A DNA stretch of 64,000 bases, taken from contig CAJTJY010000015.1 in the NCBI GenBank assembly GCA_910576975.1, positions 1 to 64,000 on the forward strand, in the 5' to 3' direction. This document shows positions 8,222-17,427 of the stretch, one piece after another (positions within the stretch are counted from its first letter, which is position 1; every line of letters begins with the position of its first letter). Source of the DNA: an uncultured Lachnospiraceae bacterium (GTDB lineage: Bacteria; Bacillota; Clostridia; Lachnospirales; Lachnospiraceae). The notes under the pieces are model-generated. The model was not told the DNA's origin. It ran no database searches and saw only the letters and a list, made by a program, of their open reading frames with translations. Position numbers and translations under genes: made by a program.

Positions 8222-9572
8222 GCAATTATTTAATTCGATATTGTTTTGGGCAGCATGGATTATCATTCCGCTAATTATGGAGATCATTCCCTCGCTGGGG
8301 AGCTTTTTGATCTTGTTAAAGAAGAGGCTCTTCCCCTGCAAATATGAAGATCCTCTAATCTGGCCGGAAATCACCCTGATTATTCCGGTATATAATTCTC
8401 AAGATTCCCTGCAGGAATGCATCCGCTCCATCAATGACAGTGATTACCCTAATGATAAGATGCGTATCTTTCTGGTAAATAATCAGGGAAAGGATGACTC
8501 ATTTCAGGTCTATACCAAATGCCAGGCGTTGTACCCAGATTTGTTAATGCAGTGGCTGAATGCCAGGCAGGGAAAATCCCGTGCGCTGAACCTTGCCCTG
8601 TTTAATGCGGATGGAAAATATATCATCCATGTGGACAGCGACGGTCAGTTTGAGCCCGATGCCATCAAAAACATGGTGCGCAAATTTGAAAGCTGTCCAG
8701 ACGTGGACTGTATGACGGGAGCCATTCTTACGATGCCAAAGATGATCGAGCAATACAAGGGCATATTTGCCCGTTTGCTCCGTAAAATGGAATTTATGGA
8801 ATATGCACAGGCATTTTTGGCTGGAAGGAATTATGCTTCAGAGACAAATTCGATTTATACGCTCTCTGGGGCGTTTTCGGCGTTTCGGAAATCAGCGGTG
8901 CTCAAATCCCAGCTTTATAATACAGACACCATATGTGAAGATACCAACATTACGTTCCAGATGCGCTATCTACAGCATATTAAAGTGCATATCTGTGAGA
9001 ATGCAATTTTCATGGTGGATCCCATTGAGGGAATCAATAAACTGTATACTCAGCGTCAGCGCTGGCAGAGAGGGAGCCTGGAGGTGTCGCATCAGTTTTT
9101 GGAAAAGGATCTCAAGGTGCGCAAAATGTTTACCAATGTCATGGTTCGCACCCTGATGTATGACCATACCTTTGCGTTTCCCAGACTGATTTGGTATCTT
9201 GTGCTGTTTTGTCTCTTGTGCATGGATTATTCTGCAAAGATCATCTTGCTTTCCAGCGCTTTGATCTTCGCACTCTATATCATCAGTGGATATCTGTATT
9301 ATTTTGCTACCATAGGGTTTCTGAAAGAATTTGACGGCTTAAAGAAATATTACCGAAAGCACTGGCATGTGGTTCCATTGTTACCATTTTTTAATTTTAT
9401 TGTATTCTTTATCCGCTTTGCAGGCGTGATCAATAGCATTAATACTGACAGTGCGTGGAAGACGCGGACCTTGACGGACGAGAGAAAAGACTTTGAAAGG
9501 GAGCTCAAATTGATGGCTAAAAAACCGGTAAAGCTTCTCCAAAAAGCACGAAAAGCCGTAAATTATGAGTAG
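8208..9572 (+). CDS. family 2 glycosyltransferase, XrtG-associated
   Basis: A 454-residue processive-type GT2 membrane enzyme. An N-terminal span (about 5-35) precedes a GT-A domain with LIIPVYNSQDS, the metal-binding HVDSDG (about residue 140), an acidic CEDTN and the QRQRW (QxxRW) product-binding motif near residue 282; two to three spans follow. This is the architecture of cellulose, hyaluronan and poly-GlcNAc synthases. It matches the glycosyltransferase known to accompany XrtG (TIGR03111). It may make a polysaccharide or decorate the sorted protein across the membrane; the sugar cannot be read from sequence. It overlaps xrtG. Confidence 0.85.
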   Translation: MTIIEQLFNSILFWAAWIIIPLIMEIIPSLGSFLILLKKRLFPCKYEDPLIWPEITLIIPVYNSQDSLQECIRSINDSDYPNDKMRIFLVNNQGKDDSFQVYTKCQALYPDLLMQWLNARQGKSRALNLALFNADGKYIIHVDSDGQFEPDAIKNMVRKFESCPDVDCMTGAILTMPKMIEQYKGIFARLLRKMEFMEYAQAFLAGRNYASETNSIYTLSGAFSAFRKSAVLKSQLYNTDTICEDTNITFQMRYLQHIKVHICENAIFMVDPIEGINKLYTQRQRWQRGSLEVSHQFLEKDLKVRKMFTNVMVRTLMYDHTFAFPRLIWYLVLFCLLCMDYSAKIILLSSALIFALYIISGYLYYFATIGFLKEFDGLKKYYRKHWHVVPLLPFFNFIVFFIRFAGVINSINTDSAWKTRTLTDERKDFERELKLMAKKPVKLLQKARKAVNYE

Positions 9573-9585
9573 GTGGGCTAGGATC

Positions 9586-10644
9586 ATGAAACGTAAACTA
9601 AATTTGTTTTTTATCACGATTGTGGTTATGGCTTTTGCGATTGCGGCAGATGTGTTTATCATATTTCAGTTAGAGAATTACGAGACCAGGTTTTTGGAGA
9701 TTTATGGAGCGGAGCAAGATGGGTATGTGAACATTATTCTGGCTCAGATTAATAACCTCGGTGATGATGCCACAGAGCAGGATATTACGCAGATTATCAG
9801 TTCTTTGGATTCCACGGCAAGCAGGTACTGGACATTGAGCAAGGGGGATTCTATCTTGTTTGTGAAAAGCGTCACGGAGACGAATCGCTATAAAGGGTTC
9901 ACAGATGGAACTTACTATGCTTCGGATTCAGCCGCTGCATTTATGGACAGCCTTCATGCAAACCAAGTAAATCATGGAATTATCTATCTTGACAATGACA
10001 GGTTTGTCGCATCTGGAATGATGTTTAACTGGCAAAAAGACCAGTACCGGGTCTGTCTTTTGACTTATGACAGGGTGATTCTGGAAGATAACATTTTATT
10101 AGAGTGCAAGAATTCCATTATTATAATCCTTTCGATGATTCTTGCCCTTCTGGTTATTCTGAGCATGGCAATGTCTCGCAAAATCAACCGACAGGAGAGG
10201 CTGATTGCGGAACAAGATAAGCAAGTGGTGTGGCAGAACAAACAGATTGCCCTTTTGGATGAACGAATGAAAAGGGAGTACGCATTCAGCGCCAGCAAAA
10301 ATGTCTTTAAAAGCGTTGTTCTGGATGAATTTTTACAGAAATTGGATCAAAAGAATGCCGCTCCGTTGCATTTTGTGGTTTTTGAGGCGGATTCGGAGGA
10401 GGCCAGAGATGCGTTTCTTGAACATATGCAGTTTGTGCTGGACAATCATGTGCTGCGATTTTCTATGGAGGAATATCGGGTGCTTCTTATTTTTGTCTGC
10501 TATGAAAGGAAAGTCAGTGAAAAAATTATTGAAACCTTGTGGGATTGGAATATACGAAAGGTTGGAAATTTCTACTGTGAGGACAATGCGAACAGCTATC
10601 AATCTCAATTTGAAAGTTTTTGGAAGGAGGTGTTTGCCAAGTGA
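9586..10644 (+). CDS. membrane sensor protein with degenerate GGDEF-like domain
   Basis: A 352-residue protein: a membrane span (about 7-28), an extracytoplasmic Cache-like domain of about 150 residues, a second span (about 172-195), a coiled coil with repeated Gln/Lys (RLIAEQDKQVVWQNKQI) and a C-terminal domain of about 110 residues. There RFSMEEYRVLLIF sits where a diguanylate cyclase would have R-GGDEF-xxLL, so the GGDEF loop appears replaced by SMEEY. I infer an inactive nucleotide-binding or signal-coupling domain. The ATG at 9586 is preferred because a possible ATG at 9565 has no ribosome binding site. It ends overlapping the next gene's GTG. Confidence 0.5.
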   Translation: MKRKLNLFFITIVVMAFAIAADVFIIFQLENYETRFLEIYGAEQDGYVNIILAQINNLGDDATEQDITQIISSLDSTASRYWTLSKGDSILFVKSVTETNRYKGFTDGTYYASDSAAAFMDSLHANQVNHGIIYLDNDRFVASGMMFNWQKDQYRVCLLTYDRVILEDNILLECKNSIIIILSMILALLVILSMAMSRKINRQERLIAEQDKQVVWQNKQIALLDERMKREYAFSASKNVFKSVVLDEFLQKLDQKNAAPLHFVVFEADSEEARDAFLEHMQFVLDNHVLRFSMEEYRVLLIFVCYERKVSEKIIETLWDWNIRKVGNFYCEDNANSYQSQFESFWKEVFAK

Positions 10645-11123
10645 GAAAGCAGAATTCATATCGTGAATACCGCTTGAAATCATATCTAAATATGAACCAT
10701 TATATTATCATTAACGGCAAACAGGGGCAGACCCATCCCCATACCTGGGAGTTTGTTTCAACTATTATTGTAGCTGGCGATGATTTTGTAGAGTTTCGCA
10801 CTTTTGAGAATTTAATAGAAGAGTTTATGGAAAAATATCAGAATCAGATCTTAAATGCCATAGAGCCTTTTGACGTGATTGTGCCCACCATTGAAAATGT
10901 CACAGATCAATTTAATAATGAGCTTCAGAAGCTGCTACGGGAAAACGGAGGCGAACTGGTTTCCTTGGAGGGAAGCGAAACGCCTACCAGAAGCTATATT
11001 GTCAGTCACCGCAATGAGCCGGAATTCCTTGAGCGGATTGGAAAAATCAAGGCAGAACAGGTTTCTGGCATGATTGATTATGTGGTGGAACAGATCGTAA
11101 GCGCAGAAAAAAGAAAACACTAG
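10641..11123 (+). CDS. 6-pyruvoyl-tetrahydropterin-synthase-related protein, second copy
   Basis: A 160-residue paralogue of the first gene of the locus (2635-2988). It keeps the three His positions (NH at about residue 20, then HPH at 33-35), the EF-x-LIEEF helix and the SETPTRSYIV strand, with about 30 extra C-terminal residues. The catalytic Cys of true PTPS/QueD is again not evident. The start is GTG at 10641, ten bases after AAGGAGG; it overlaps the upstream stop. Two copies in one operon could form a hetero-oligomer, since PTPS folds assemble as trimers and hexamers; that is inference. Confidence 0.7.
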   Translation: MRKQNSYREYRLKSYLNMNHYIIINGKQGQTHPHTWEFVSTIIVAGDDFVEFRTFENLIEEFMEKYQNQILNAIEPFDVIVPTIENVTDQFNNELQKLLRENGGELVSLEGSETPTRSYIVSHRNEPEFLERIGKIKAEQVSGMIDYVVEQIVSAEKRKH

Positions 11124-11214
11124 TGTGCCACAGGAAAACAGGTAATGAGTCTGTCTTAATTATCGGCTAGAGTCAACACTAGAGACAGAGGATTTTAGAA
11201 AGGACACAAAAGAA

Positions 11215-13338
11215 ATGAAGCGCGTGAAAAAAACGGTTTTGGGAGCGCTGATATTGTCTGTCTGCCTGCTTTCTGGTTGTGTTCCAGAGACGTTAGAGGA
11301 TGCGTCACCAGTAGAGCAACAGGAAACAGAAACCCAGGCGATATTAAAGGAGCGGCAGCCCAAATGCACAGAGGATGGCATAGGATATTCTTTCCGGACG
11401 CATGAAAAGAAATTTCAGGTATATCAGAAAAACGGCACTTGGGAGGACATGGTGGCTGTAGGGGTCAACATAGGAGCGGCAAAGCCTGGGGCTTTTCCGG
11501 GAGAATTTGCCATTAACAAAAATGACTATCTGCGTTGGTTTAAACAGATCAGTGAAATGCATGCAGATACCATCCGTGTCTATACGATTTTGATGCCAGA
11601 ATTCTATCAGGCGCTGGCAGAATATAATCAAACCGCAAGCAAGCCTCTTTATTTCATGCAGGGCGTGTATAACAATGAGGAAGATATCAGCAGACTGGGG
11701 GACGCTTTTGACGAGGAAGGCAAAATCGCAGGGGACTGGGTGCAAATGTGCCAGACCATTGTGGATGTCGTTCATGGAAATGCCGAAATTGAGCCGCTTC
11801 CTGGCAATGCCAGTGGCAGCTATACGGCGGATGTGTCTCAGTATTTGAGCGGATGGATATTGGGGATTGAGTGGCAGGCAGATTTTGTGATCAACACCAA
11901 TGAGCAACATAAAGACCGTACGTCGTATGACGGTGAATATCTATATACAAAACAGGCGTCGCCTTTTGAGATATTTCTTGCAACTGGGCTGGACGCATGT
12001 ATTTCCTACGAGACGAAGCAATATAAAATGCAGCATCCTACGGCGTTTGCAAACTGGGTAACGACAGATCCTTTAGATCACCCTGGGGAACCTAGCCCGG
12101 AGATGGAAGACGCTGTTTCTGTGGATGCAGAACATATTAAGGCTAAACCTGAGTTTCTTGCAGGCTTTTTTGCTTCTTACCATGTTTATCCCTATTACCC
12201 TGAAATGATGCGTTATGCGCCGGAGCTGTTGAAAGATGATCCGCCTAATTCATACAGGCGCTATCTCATGGATTTGAATGCATATCATTCCATTCCGGTG
12301 ATTGTGTCGGAGTTTGGCGTTCCGGCATCAAGGGGCGTCACTCATCTTGCCCGTGATCCTGGATATAACCAGGGAGGTCTTGGCGAAAAAGAACAGGGAA
12401 AGGCGATCGTGTCTATGCTGGATGATATCATAGATTCTGGATGCGCCGGCGCTTATGTCTTCATCTGGCAGGATGAATGGTTTAAAAGAACCTGGAATAC
12501 CATGGACTTTACAGATGCGGAGAACCGTCCCTATTGGTGCGACGTTCAAACCAGCGAGCAGTTTTTTGGCTTGCTTTCTTTTGATCCTGGCGAACAGCCA
12601 GTCTGTATTGTAGACGGTGACGCCAAAGATTGGGAAGGGGAGAAACCTCTGCTTGTAAGCGGCGGCGCCAAATTGTATGTTAAGAGTGACGAAGCCTATG
12701 TGTATTTGATGATTCAAGGAAAGCATGACCGTTTACGCATTACCATGGACACTATTAAGGGGCAGGGGAATCAACAAGAGGGCGGCGCTGATTTTTCTCT
12801 GGAATTGGATGGACGAGACCAGAGCAGGTTAATGATTCATCCCTATTATGATGTCAATTACTGGCTCTATACGGAAGGCATTTATGGGAAAAACCAGATA
12901 CTGGAAGAGCGGGAAGGGTATGCGGCGCCTGAAAATAATACTTTTGTTCCGATTCAGTTGATGCTGAACCGTCCGCTGCAGCTTCCAGATGGAACAAAGG
13001 TGGAGACAGAGCTAGTGGAGACAGGGAAGCTGCGTCATGGAAATGCGGATCCGCAATCGCCACAATATGATTCCCGGGCAGATTTTTGCATCAAGGAAGA
13101 TGTCACAGAAGTGCGCCTGCCATGGCTGCTACTGAATATTCCAAAACCTAATGTTAAAATGTGTATTGCAAATTTATATGCGCATCAGGAAATTACTTAT
13201 GAAGTCATGGATCATATTATATTTTCCATCGATGGGGTCAGCGGTTTCTATTCCTGGGAACCTTGGGAGCTGCCCACATACAGGGAAAGGCTAAAGAAAT
13301 CTTATTATATTTTGCAGGATTACCTGTCAAAACGATAA
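11215..13338 (+). CDS. lipoprotein with clan GH-A-like glycoside hydrolase barrel and CBM9-like tail
   Basis: A 707-residue protein. Lipobox LLSGC at about residues 20-24 predicts lipid anchoring outside the cell. A TIM-barrel-like domain (about 70-460) carries GIEWQ (Glu219) at the strand-4 position and VSEFG (Glu366) at the strand-7 position, matching the acid/base and nucleophile of clan GH-A enzymes. A C-terminal beta-sandwich (about 465-640) opens with VDGDAKDW, the same DG..DW signature as the three modules of the sorted protein. It may trim or remodel the glycan made by the locus. The GH family was not identified. It is the last gene; about 90 bases separate it from the PTPS-like gene. 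Confidence 0.65.
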   Translation: MKRVKKTVLGALILSVCLLSGCVPETLEDASPVEQQETETQAILKERQPKCTEDGIGYSFRTHEKKFQVYQKNGTWEDMVAVGVNIGAAKPGAFPGEFAINKNDYLRWFKQISEMHADTIRVYTILMPEFYQALAEYNQTASKPLYFMQGVYNNEEDISRLGDAFDEEGKIAGDWVQMCQTIVDVVHGNAEIEPLPGNASGSYTADVSQYLSGWILGIEWQADFVINTNEQHKDRTSYDGEYLYTKQASPFEIFLATGLDACISYETKQYKMQHPTAFANWVTTDPLDHPGEPSPEMEDAVSVDAEHIKAKPEFLAGFFASYHVYPYYPEMMRYAPELLKDDPPNSYRRYLMDLNAYHSIPVIVSEFGVPASRGVTHLARDPGYNQGGLGEKEQGKAIVSMLDDIIDSGCAGAYVFIWQDEWFKRTWNTMDFTDAENRPYWCDVQTSEQFFGLLSFDPGEQPVCIVDGDAKDWEGEKPLLVSGGAKLYVKSDEAYVYLMIQGKHDRLRITMDTIKGQGNQQEGGADFSLELDGRDQSRLMIHPYYDVNYWLYTEGIYGKNQILEEREGYAAPENNTFVPIQLMLNRPLQLPDGTKVETELVETGKLRHGNADPQSPQYDSRADFCIKEDVTEVRLPWLLLNIPKPNVKMCIANLYAHQEITYEVMDHIIFSIDGVSGFYSWEPWELPTYRERLKKSYYILQDYLSKR

Positions 13339-13343
13339 ACGTA

Positions 13344-13373
13344 TTGTAATACTTCTGTAATATATGGTATAAT
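13344..13373 (+). promoter_or_regulatory. sigma-A promoter of gdpP-rplI-dnaB
   Basis: TTGTAA (13344-13349) and TATAAT (13368-13373) are 18 bases apart, about 100 bases before gdpP. The sequence from ATATGGTATA through TCCACGAAAGCA to GTGCC is closely echoed at the sua5 promoter (32549-32600). Confidence 0.55.
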
Positions 13374-13474
13374 GTCCACGAAAGCATTGAGCAGTGCCAA
13401 GAGCATCAGGAATTAAGTCGTTTCATGCAGTGCCAGTACCATATTATTTGATAGAAAATCAGAGGTAGGAATAA

Positions 13475-15529
13475 ATGAAAAAAGAGATTCAATTCAAGGG
13501 TCAGTTAAAAAATTATATGTATTGGCCGTTGATGTTGACAGTTTTGATTGTATTGCTGAATATCCCCCTTTACTATTTTGACAAAAAGGCGGGAATATGC
13601 GTATCCTTATTTGCAGTATGTTATTTTGTGACCGTGCTGGTAATTTATATCATGAACCGCTCTGTTATCCGCAAGGAAGTCATCACTTTTGCGACCCAGT
13701 ATGGGACCGTGCAGAAGAAGCTTTTGGATGACTTTCAGATCCCTTACGCGCTATTGGATTATAACAGCAAGATTTTGTGGATGAATAAAGAATTTTCAGC
13801 GGTGACAGAGAAAGATAAGAAGTATCATAAGTCGATCTCGACAATTTTTCCATCAATCACCAGGGAGCTTTTGGATAAAGAGGAGATTGGCGGGAGCTTT
13901 CAGGTAGAATGGAAAGAGCACATGTACCAAGTAAAGGTAGACAGGCTTTATTTTAACGAGGATCATGCGGATGGAAGCATGATCGACCTAGAGACGAACG
14001 ACCAGTATCTTATGGCGCTGTATTTGTTTGATGAGACCGAGCTTCATCATTATATTGATGAGAACAAAGAATTGCAGCTTGTGTCTGCGCTAATTTATAT
14101 TGATAATTATGAAGAGGCCTTAGACAGCATTGAGGAAGTCAAGCGCTCCCTGCTCGTGGCTTTGATTGACCGCAAAGTCAGCAAATATTTTTCAGAGCGG
14201 GACAGCATTATCAAGAAGCTGGAAAAAGACAAATATTTTGTGGTATTTCGCCATAAGTACCTGGACGCTTTGATAAAGGATAAATTCAGCATCTTGGAAG
14301 ATGTTAAGACGATCAAGGTAGGAAACGAGATGGCGGTGACGCTGAGCATAGGCGTGGGAGTGAGCACAGTCAGTTACAACCAGAAATATGAATATTCCCG
14401 CATGGCGATTGACCTTGCCCTGGGCAGGGGCGGAGACCAGGTAGTGATTAAGGAAGGGGATAAGATTTCTTATTTCGGTGGTAAATCCAGGCAAGTTGAA
14501 AAAATGACCCGGGTAAAGGCCCGGGTGAAGGCACATGCCTTGCGGGAAATATTTGAAACCCGGGAACAGATTTTTATCATGGGGCACAGCATCAGCGATA
14601 TGGATTCGTTTGGCGCAGCCGTAGGCATTTACTGTGCGGCTCATGTGATGGGAAAAAAAGCTTATATCGTGCTAAACGAGGTGACCTCCTCCCTGCGTCC
14701 CATGAAAGAATGTTTCACGGAGGAAAAGGGATATCCAGAAGATCTATTTATTGACAGTGACGAGGCGATTGAGCTTGTGGATTACCGCAGCGTGGTGGTC
14801 GTGGTGGATACTAACCGTCCTACTTATACAGAGTGCCCAGAGATTTTGAGGCGTACTAAGAGTATCGTGGTATTTGACCATCACAGGCAAAGCAGCGAGG
14901 TGATAGAGAATGCGGTGCTTTCTTATATTGAGAGTTATGCGTCCTCTACCTGTGAAATGGTGGCGGAAGTGCTGCAGTATTTTGATGAAAATATTCATTT
15001 GAGGCCAAATGAGGCAGATTGCATTTATGCAGGCATTTTGATCGATACCAATAATTTCATGACGAAAACAGGTGTAAGGACCTTTGAGGCTGCAGCATAT
15101 CTGCGTCGTTGCGGGGCGGAGGTTACAAGGGTGCGTAAATTATTGCGTGATGATATGGCGGCATATAAGGCCCGGGCGGAGGCAGTCCGTCATGCCCAAG
15201 TATACCGGGGGGCATTTGCCATTTCCATATGTCCGGCAGATTCCAATGTGGAAAGCCCGACCATTGCCGGAGCGCAGGCAGCCAATGAGTTGTTGAACAT
15301 CGTGGGAATTAAGGCATCTTTTGTACTCACAGAGTACAATGAAAAAATATATATTAGTTCCAGATCGATTGACGAGATTAACGTGCAGCTGATCATGGAA
15401 CGGATGGGCGGCGGCGGTCATCTGAACGTGGCAGGCGCTCAACTGAAAGATTGCACGGTGGAGCAAGCCAAAAGAAAAATTCAGGAAACTTTAGATCAGA
15501 TGCTAAAGGAAGGAGACATAGAAGTATGA
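13475..15529 (+). CDS. gdpP: cyclic-di-AMP phosphodiesterase GdpP
   Basis: A 684-residue protein with the full GdpP layout: two N-terminal spans (about 18-58), a PAS-like domain (about 80-170), a degenerate GGDEF domain (about 175-310, KDKYFVVF in place of the active loop), then DHH (HSISDMDSFG near 370, VVVDTNRPT, FDHHR near 467) and DHHA1 ending in GGGGHLNVAG. The enzyme hydrolyses c-di-AMP to pApA and so controls turgor, potassium and wall homeostasis. Followed by rplI with a 4-base overlap, as in Bacillus (yybT-rplI-dnaC). Confidence 0.95.
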   Translation: MKKEIQFKGQLKNYMYWPLMLTVLIVLLNIPLYYFDKKAGICVSLFAVCYFVTVLVIYIMNRSVIRKEVITFATQYGTVQKKLLDDFQIPYALLDYNSKILWMNKEFSAVTEKDKKYHKSISTIFPSITRELLDKEEIGGSFQVEWKEHMYQVKVDRLYFNEDHADGSMIDLETNDQYLMALYLFDETELHHYIDENKELQLVSALIYIDNYEEALDSIEEVKRSLLVALIDRKVSKYFSERDSIIKKLEKDKYFVVFRHKYLDALIKDKFSILEDVKTIKVGNEMAVTLSIGVGVSTVSYNQKYEYSRMAIDLALGRGGDQVVIKEGDKISYFGGKSRQVEKMTRVKARVKAHALREIFETREQIFIMGHSISDMDSFGAAVGIYCAAHVMGKKAYIVLNEVTSSLRPMKECFTEEKGYPEDLFIDSDEAIELVDYRSVVVVVDTNRPTYTECPEILRRTKSIVVFDHHRQSSEVIENAVLSYIESYASSTCEMVAEVLQYFDENIHLRPNEADCIYAGILIDTNNFMTKTGVRTFEAAAYLRRCGAEVTRVRKLLRDDMAAYKARAEAVRHAQVYRGAFAISICPADSNVESPTIAGAQAANELLNIVGIKASFVLTEYNEKIYISSRSIDEINVQLIMERMGGGGHLNVAGAQLKDCTVEQAKRKIQETLDQMLKEGDIEV

Positions 15530-15975
15530 AAGTGATTTTGTTGCAAGATGTGAAGTCATTAGGGAAAAAAGGAGATATCGTAGAAGTTAGCGACGGATAT
15601 GCAAGAAATATGATTTTGCCTAAAAAGCTGGGGGTAGAAGCCACCGGAAAAAATATGAACGATCTGAAATTAAAAAATCAGCATGCCGAAAAGGTGGCGC
15701 AGGAAAATCTGGAGGCGGCACAGGCTCTTGCAAAGGAAATTGGCGTTAAAGAGGTGACAGTTACCTTAAAGACGGGAGAAGGAGGAAAAACCTTTGGTTC
15801 TGTTTCTGCCAAGGAGATAGCGGCTGCCGCCAAAGAACAGATTCAAATCGAGCTTGATAAGAAGAAAATGCAGCTTCCCGACGGAGGGCTGAAGACGCTG
15901 GGCGTACATGAGGTAACCGTAAAATTCCACCCCAAAGTGACAGGAAAGCTCAAAGTCAAAGTGGCAGAAGAGTAG
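15526..15975 (+). CDS. rplI: 50S ribosomal protein bL9
   Basis: A 149-residue bL9: N-terminal rRNA-binding domain MKVILLQDVKSLGKKG with DGYARNMILPKKL, a long connecting helix, and the C-terminal domain with GKTFGSVSAKEIA. The ATG overlaps the gdpP stop (ATGA) and follows AAGGAG. Ten bases separate it from dnaB. Confidence 0.96.
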   Translation: MKVILLQDVKSLGKKGDIVEVSDGYARNMILPKKLGVEATGKNMNDLKLKNQHAEKVAQENLEAAQALAKEIGVKEVTVTLKTGEGGKTFGSVSAKEIAAAAKEQIQIELDKKKMQLPDGGLKTLGVHEVTVKFHPKVTGKLKVKVAEE

Positions 15976-15984
15976 GAGGTTTGT

Positions 15985-17316
15985 ATGGAGGAAGCCCTGA
16001 TCAAGCGGATCATGCCAAATAGCCTAGAAGCGGAGCAGACGGTAATCGGCGCAATGATTATGGACCGGGAAGCAGTGATGACTGCCTCGGAAACTTTGCT
16101 CCGTGAGGATTTTTATCATCAGCAGTATGGCGTTCTTTTTGAGGCGATTGTAGAACTTTTCAATGAGGAAAAGCCAGTGGACGTGATTGTGCTACAGGAC
16201 CGGTTGCGGGAAAAAGATGTTCCGGCAGAATTGAGCAGTCTGGAGTTTGTCGGGGAACTGGTGGCGTCTGTGCCAACTTCTGCAAATATTAAGTATTATG
16301 CCAATATTGTAAAAGAGAAATCCATGCTCCGCAGATTGATCAAGGTAAATGAGGAAATTGCAAACCAATGCTATCTCGGCAGAGAGAGCGTAGAGGAGAT
16401 TATGGCGGAGACAGAGAAAAAGATTTTTAATCTGCTTCAGAACCGCAGCAGCGGGGATTTTGTTCCCATCAAGACGGTAGTTATCAATGCCTTAGAGAAG
16501 ATTGAGCTGGCTTCAAAGACCATGGGCAATGTCACTGGAATTGCAACAGGGTTTATCGATTTGGATTACCGGATGTCGGGACTTCAGCCTTCGGATTTGA
16601 TCTTAGTGGCTGCGCGTCCCTCGATGGGAAAGACGGCGTTTGTACTGAATATCGCCCAATATGTGGCGTTCCACAGCAAACTTTGCACAGCCATTTTCAG
16701 CCTGGAAATGTCCAAGGAACAGTTGGTGAACCGCCTCTTTTCCTTGGAATCCAGGGTCGATGCCCAGCTTCTTCGTTCTGGCAATCTTGCAGATTCTGAC
16801 TGGGAGAAGTTGATTGAGGGGGCGGGCACCATTGGCCGCTCCAGTCTGATTATTGACGATACGCCTGGAATCTCTATCTCAGAGCTGCGTTCGAAATGTA
16901 GAAAATATAAGCTGGAGCATGATTTGAAACTGATTATTATTGACTATTTGCAGTTGATGTCAGGATCTGGAAGGACAGATTCCAGGCAACAGGAAATCTC
17001 TGACATTTCTAGGTCTCTGAAGGGACTTGCCAGGGAGCTGAATGTACCAGTGATCGCATTGTCTCAGTTGAGCCGTCAGGTGGAACAGCGTCCAGACCAC
17101 AGGCCGATGCTTTCTGATCTGCGAGAGTCAGGGGCGATCGAGCAGGATGCCGATGTGGTGATGTTTATTTACAGGGATGATTATTATAATAAAGATACGG
17201 ATAACAAGAACATTGCCGAGATTATCATAGCCAAGCAGAGAAACGGCCCCATCGGAACGGTGAACTTGGTTTGGCTACCTCAGTACACGAAGTTTGTGAG
17301 TATGGAAAAGCGATAA
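15985..17316 (+). CDS. dnaB: replicative DNA helicase DnaB
   Basis: A 443-residue hexameric helicase that unwinds DNA ahead of the fork. The N-terminal domain (about 1-100, SLEAEQTVIGAMI) binds primase; the RecA-like ATPase domain has AARPSMGKTAF (Walker A), IIIDYLQLM (Walker B) and DLRESGAIEQDADVVMFIYRDD near the C-terminus. The length is usual for Firmicutes. The start follows AGGAGG. A hairpin with a T-tract ends the operon 45 bases downstream. Confidence 0.97.
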   Translation: MEEALIKRIMPNSLEAEQTVIGAMIMDREAVMTASETLLREDFYHQQYGVLFEAIVELFNEEKPVDVIVLQDRLREKDVPAELSSLEFVGELVASVPTSANIKYYANIVKEKSMLRRLIKVNEEIANQCYLGRESVEEIMAETEKKIFNLLQNRSSGDFVPIKTVVINALEKIELASKTMGNVTGIATGFIDLDYRMSGLQPSDLILVAARPSMGKTAFVLNIAQYVAFHSKLCTAIFSLEMSKEQLVNRLFSLESRVDAQLLRSGNLADSDWEKLIEGAGTIGRSSLIIDDTPGISISELRSKCRKYKLEHDLKLIIIDYLQLMSGSGRTDSRQQEISDISRSLKGLARELNVPVIALSQLSRQVEQRPDHRPMLSDLRESGAIEQDADVVMFIYRDDYYNKDTDNKNIAEIIIAKQRNGPIGTVNLVWLPQYTKFVSMEKR

Positions 17317-17361
17317 TTTACTTGACATTAGAAAAAAATAATTACAGAATCTGCCGAAATC

Positions 17362-17402
17362 AACAGATATTTTTCGAATGGGGAAGATATCTGTTTTTTC
17401 TT
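17362..17402 (+). terminator. rho-independent terminator after dnaB
   Basis: AACAGATAT (17362-17370) pairs perfectly with ATATCTGTT (17387-17395), followed by TTTTCTTG. Confidence 0.8.
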
Positions 17403-17427
17403 GTCATTATTTCACGATGAAAAAACA

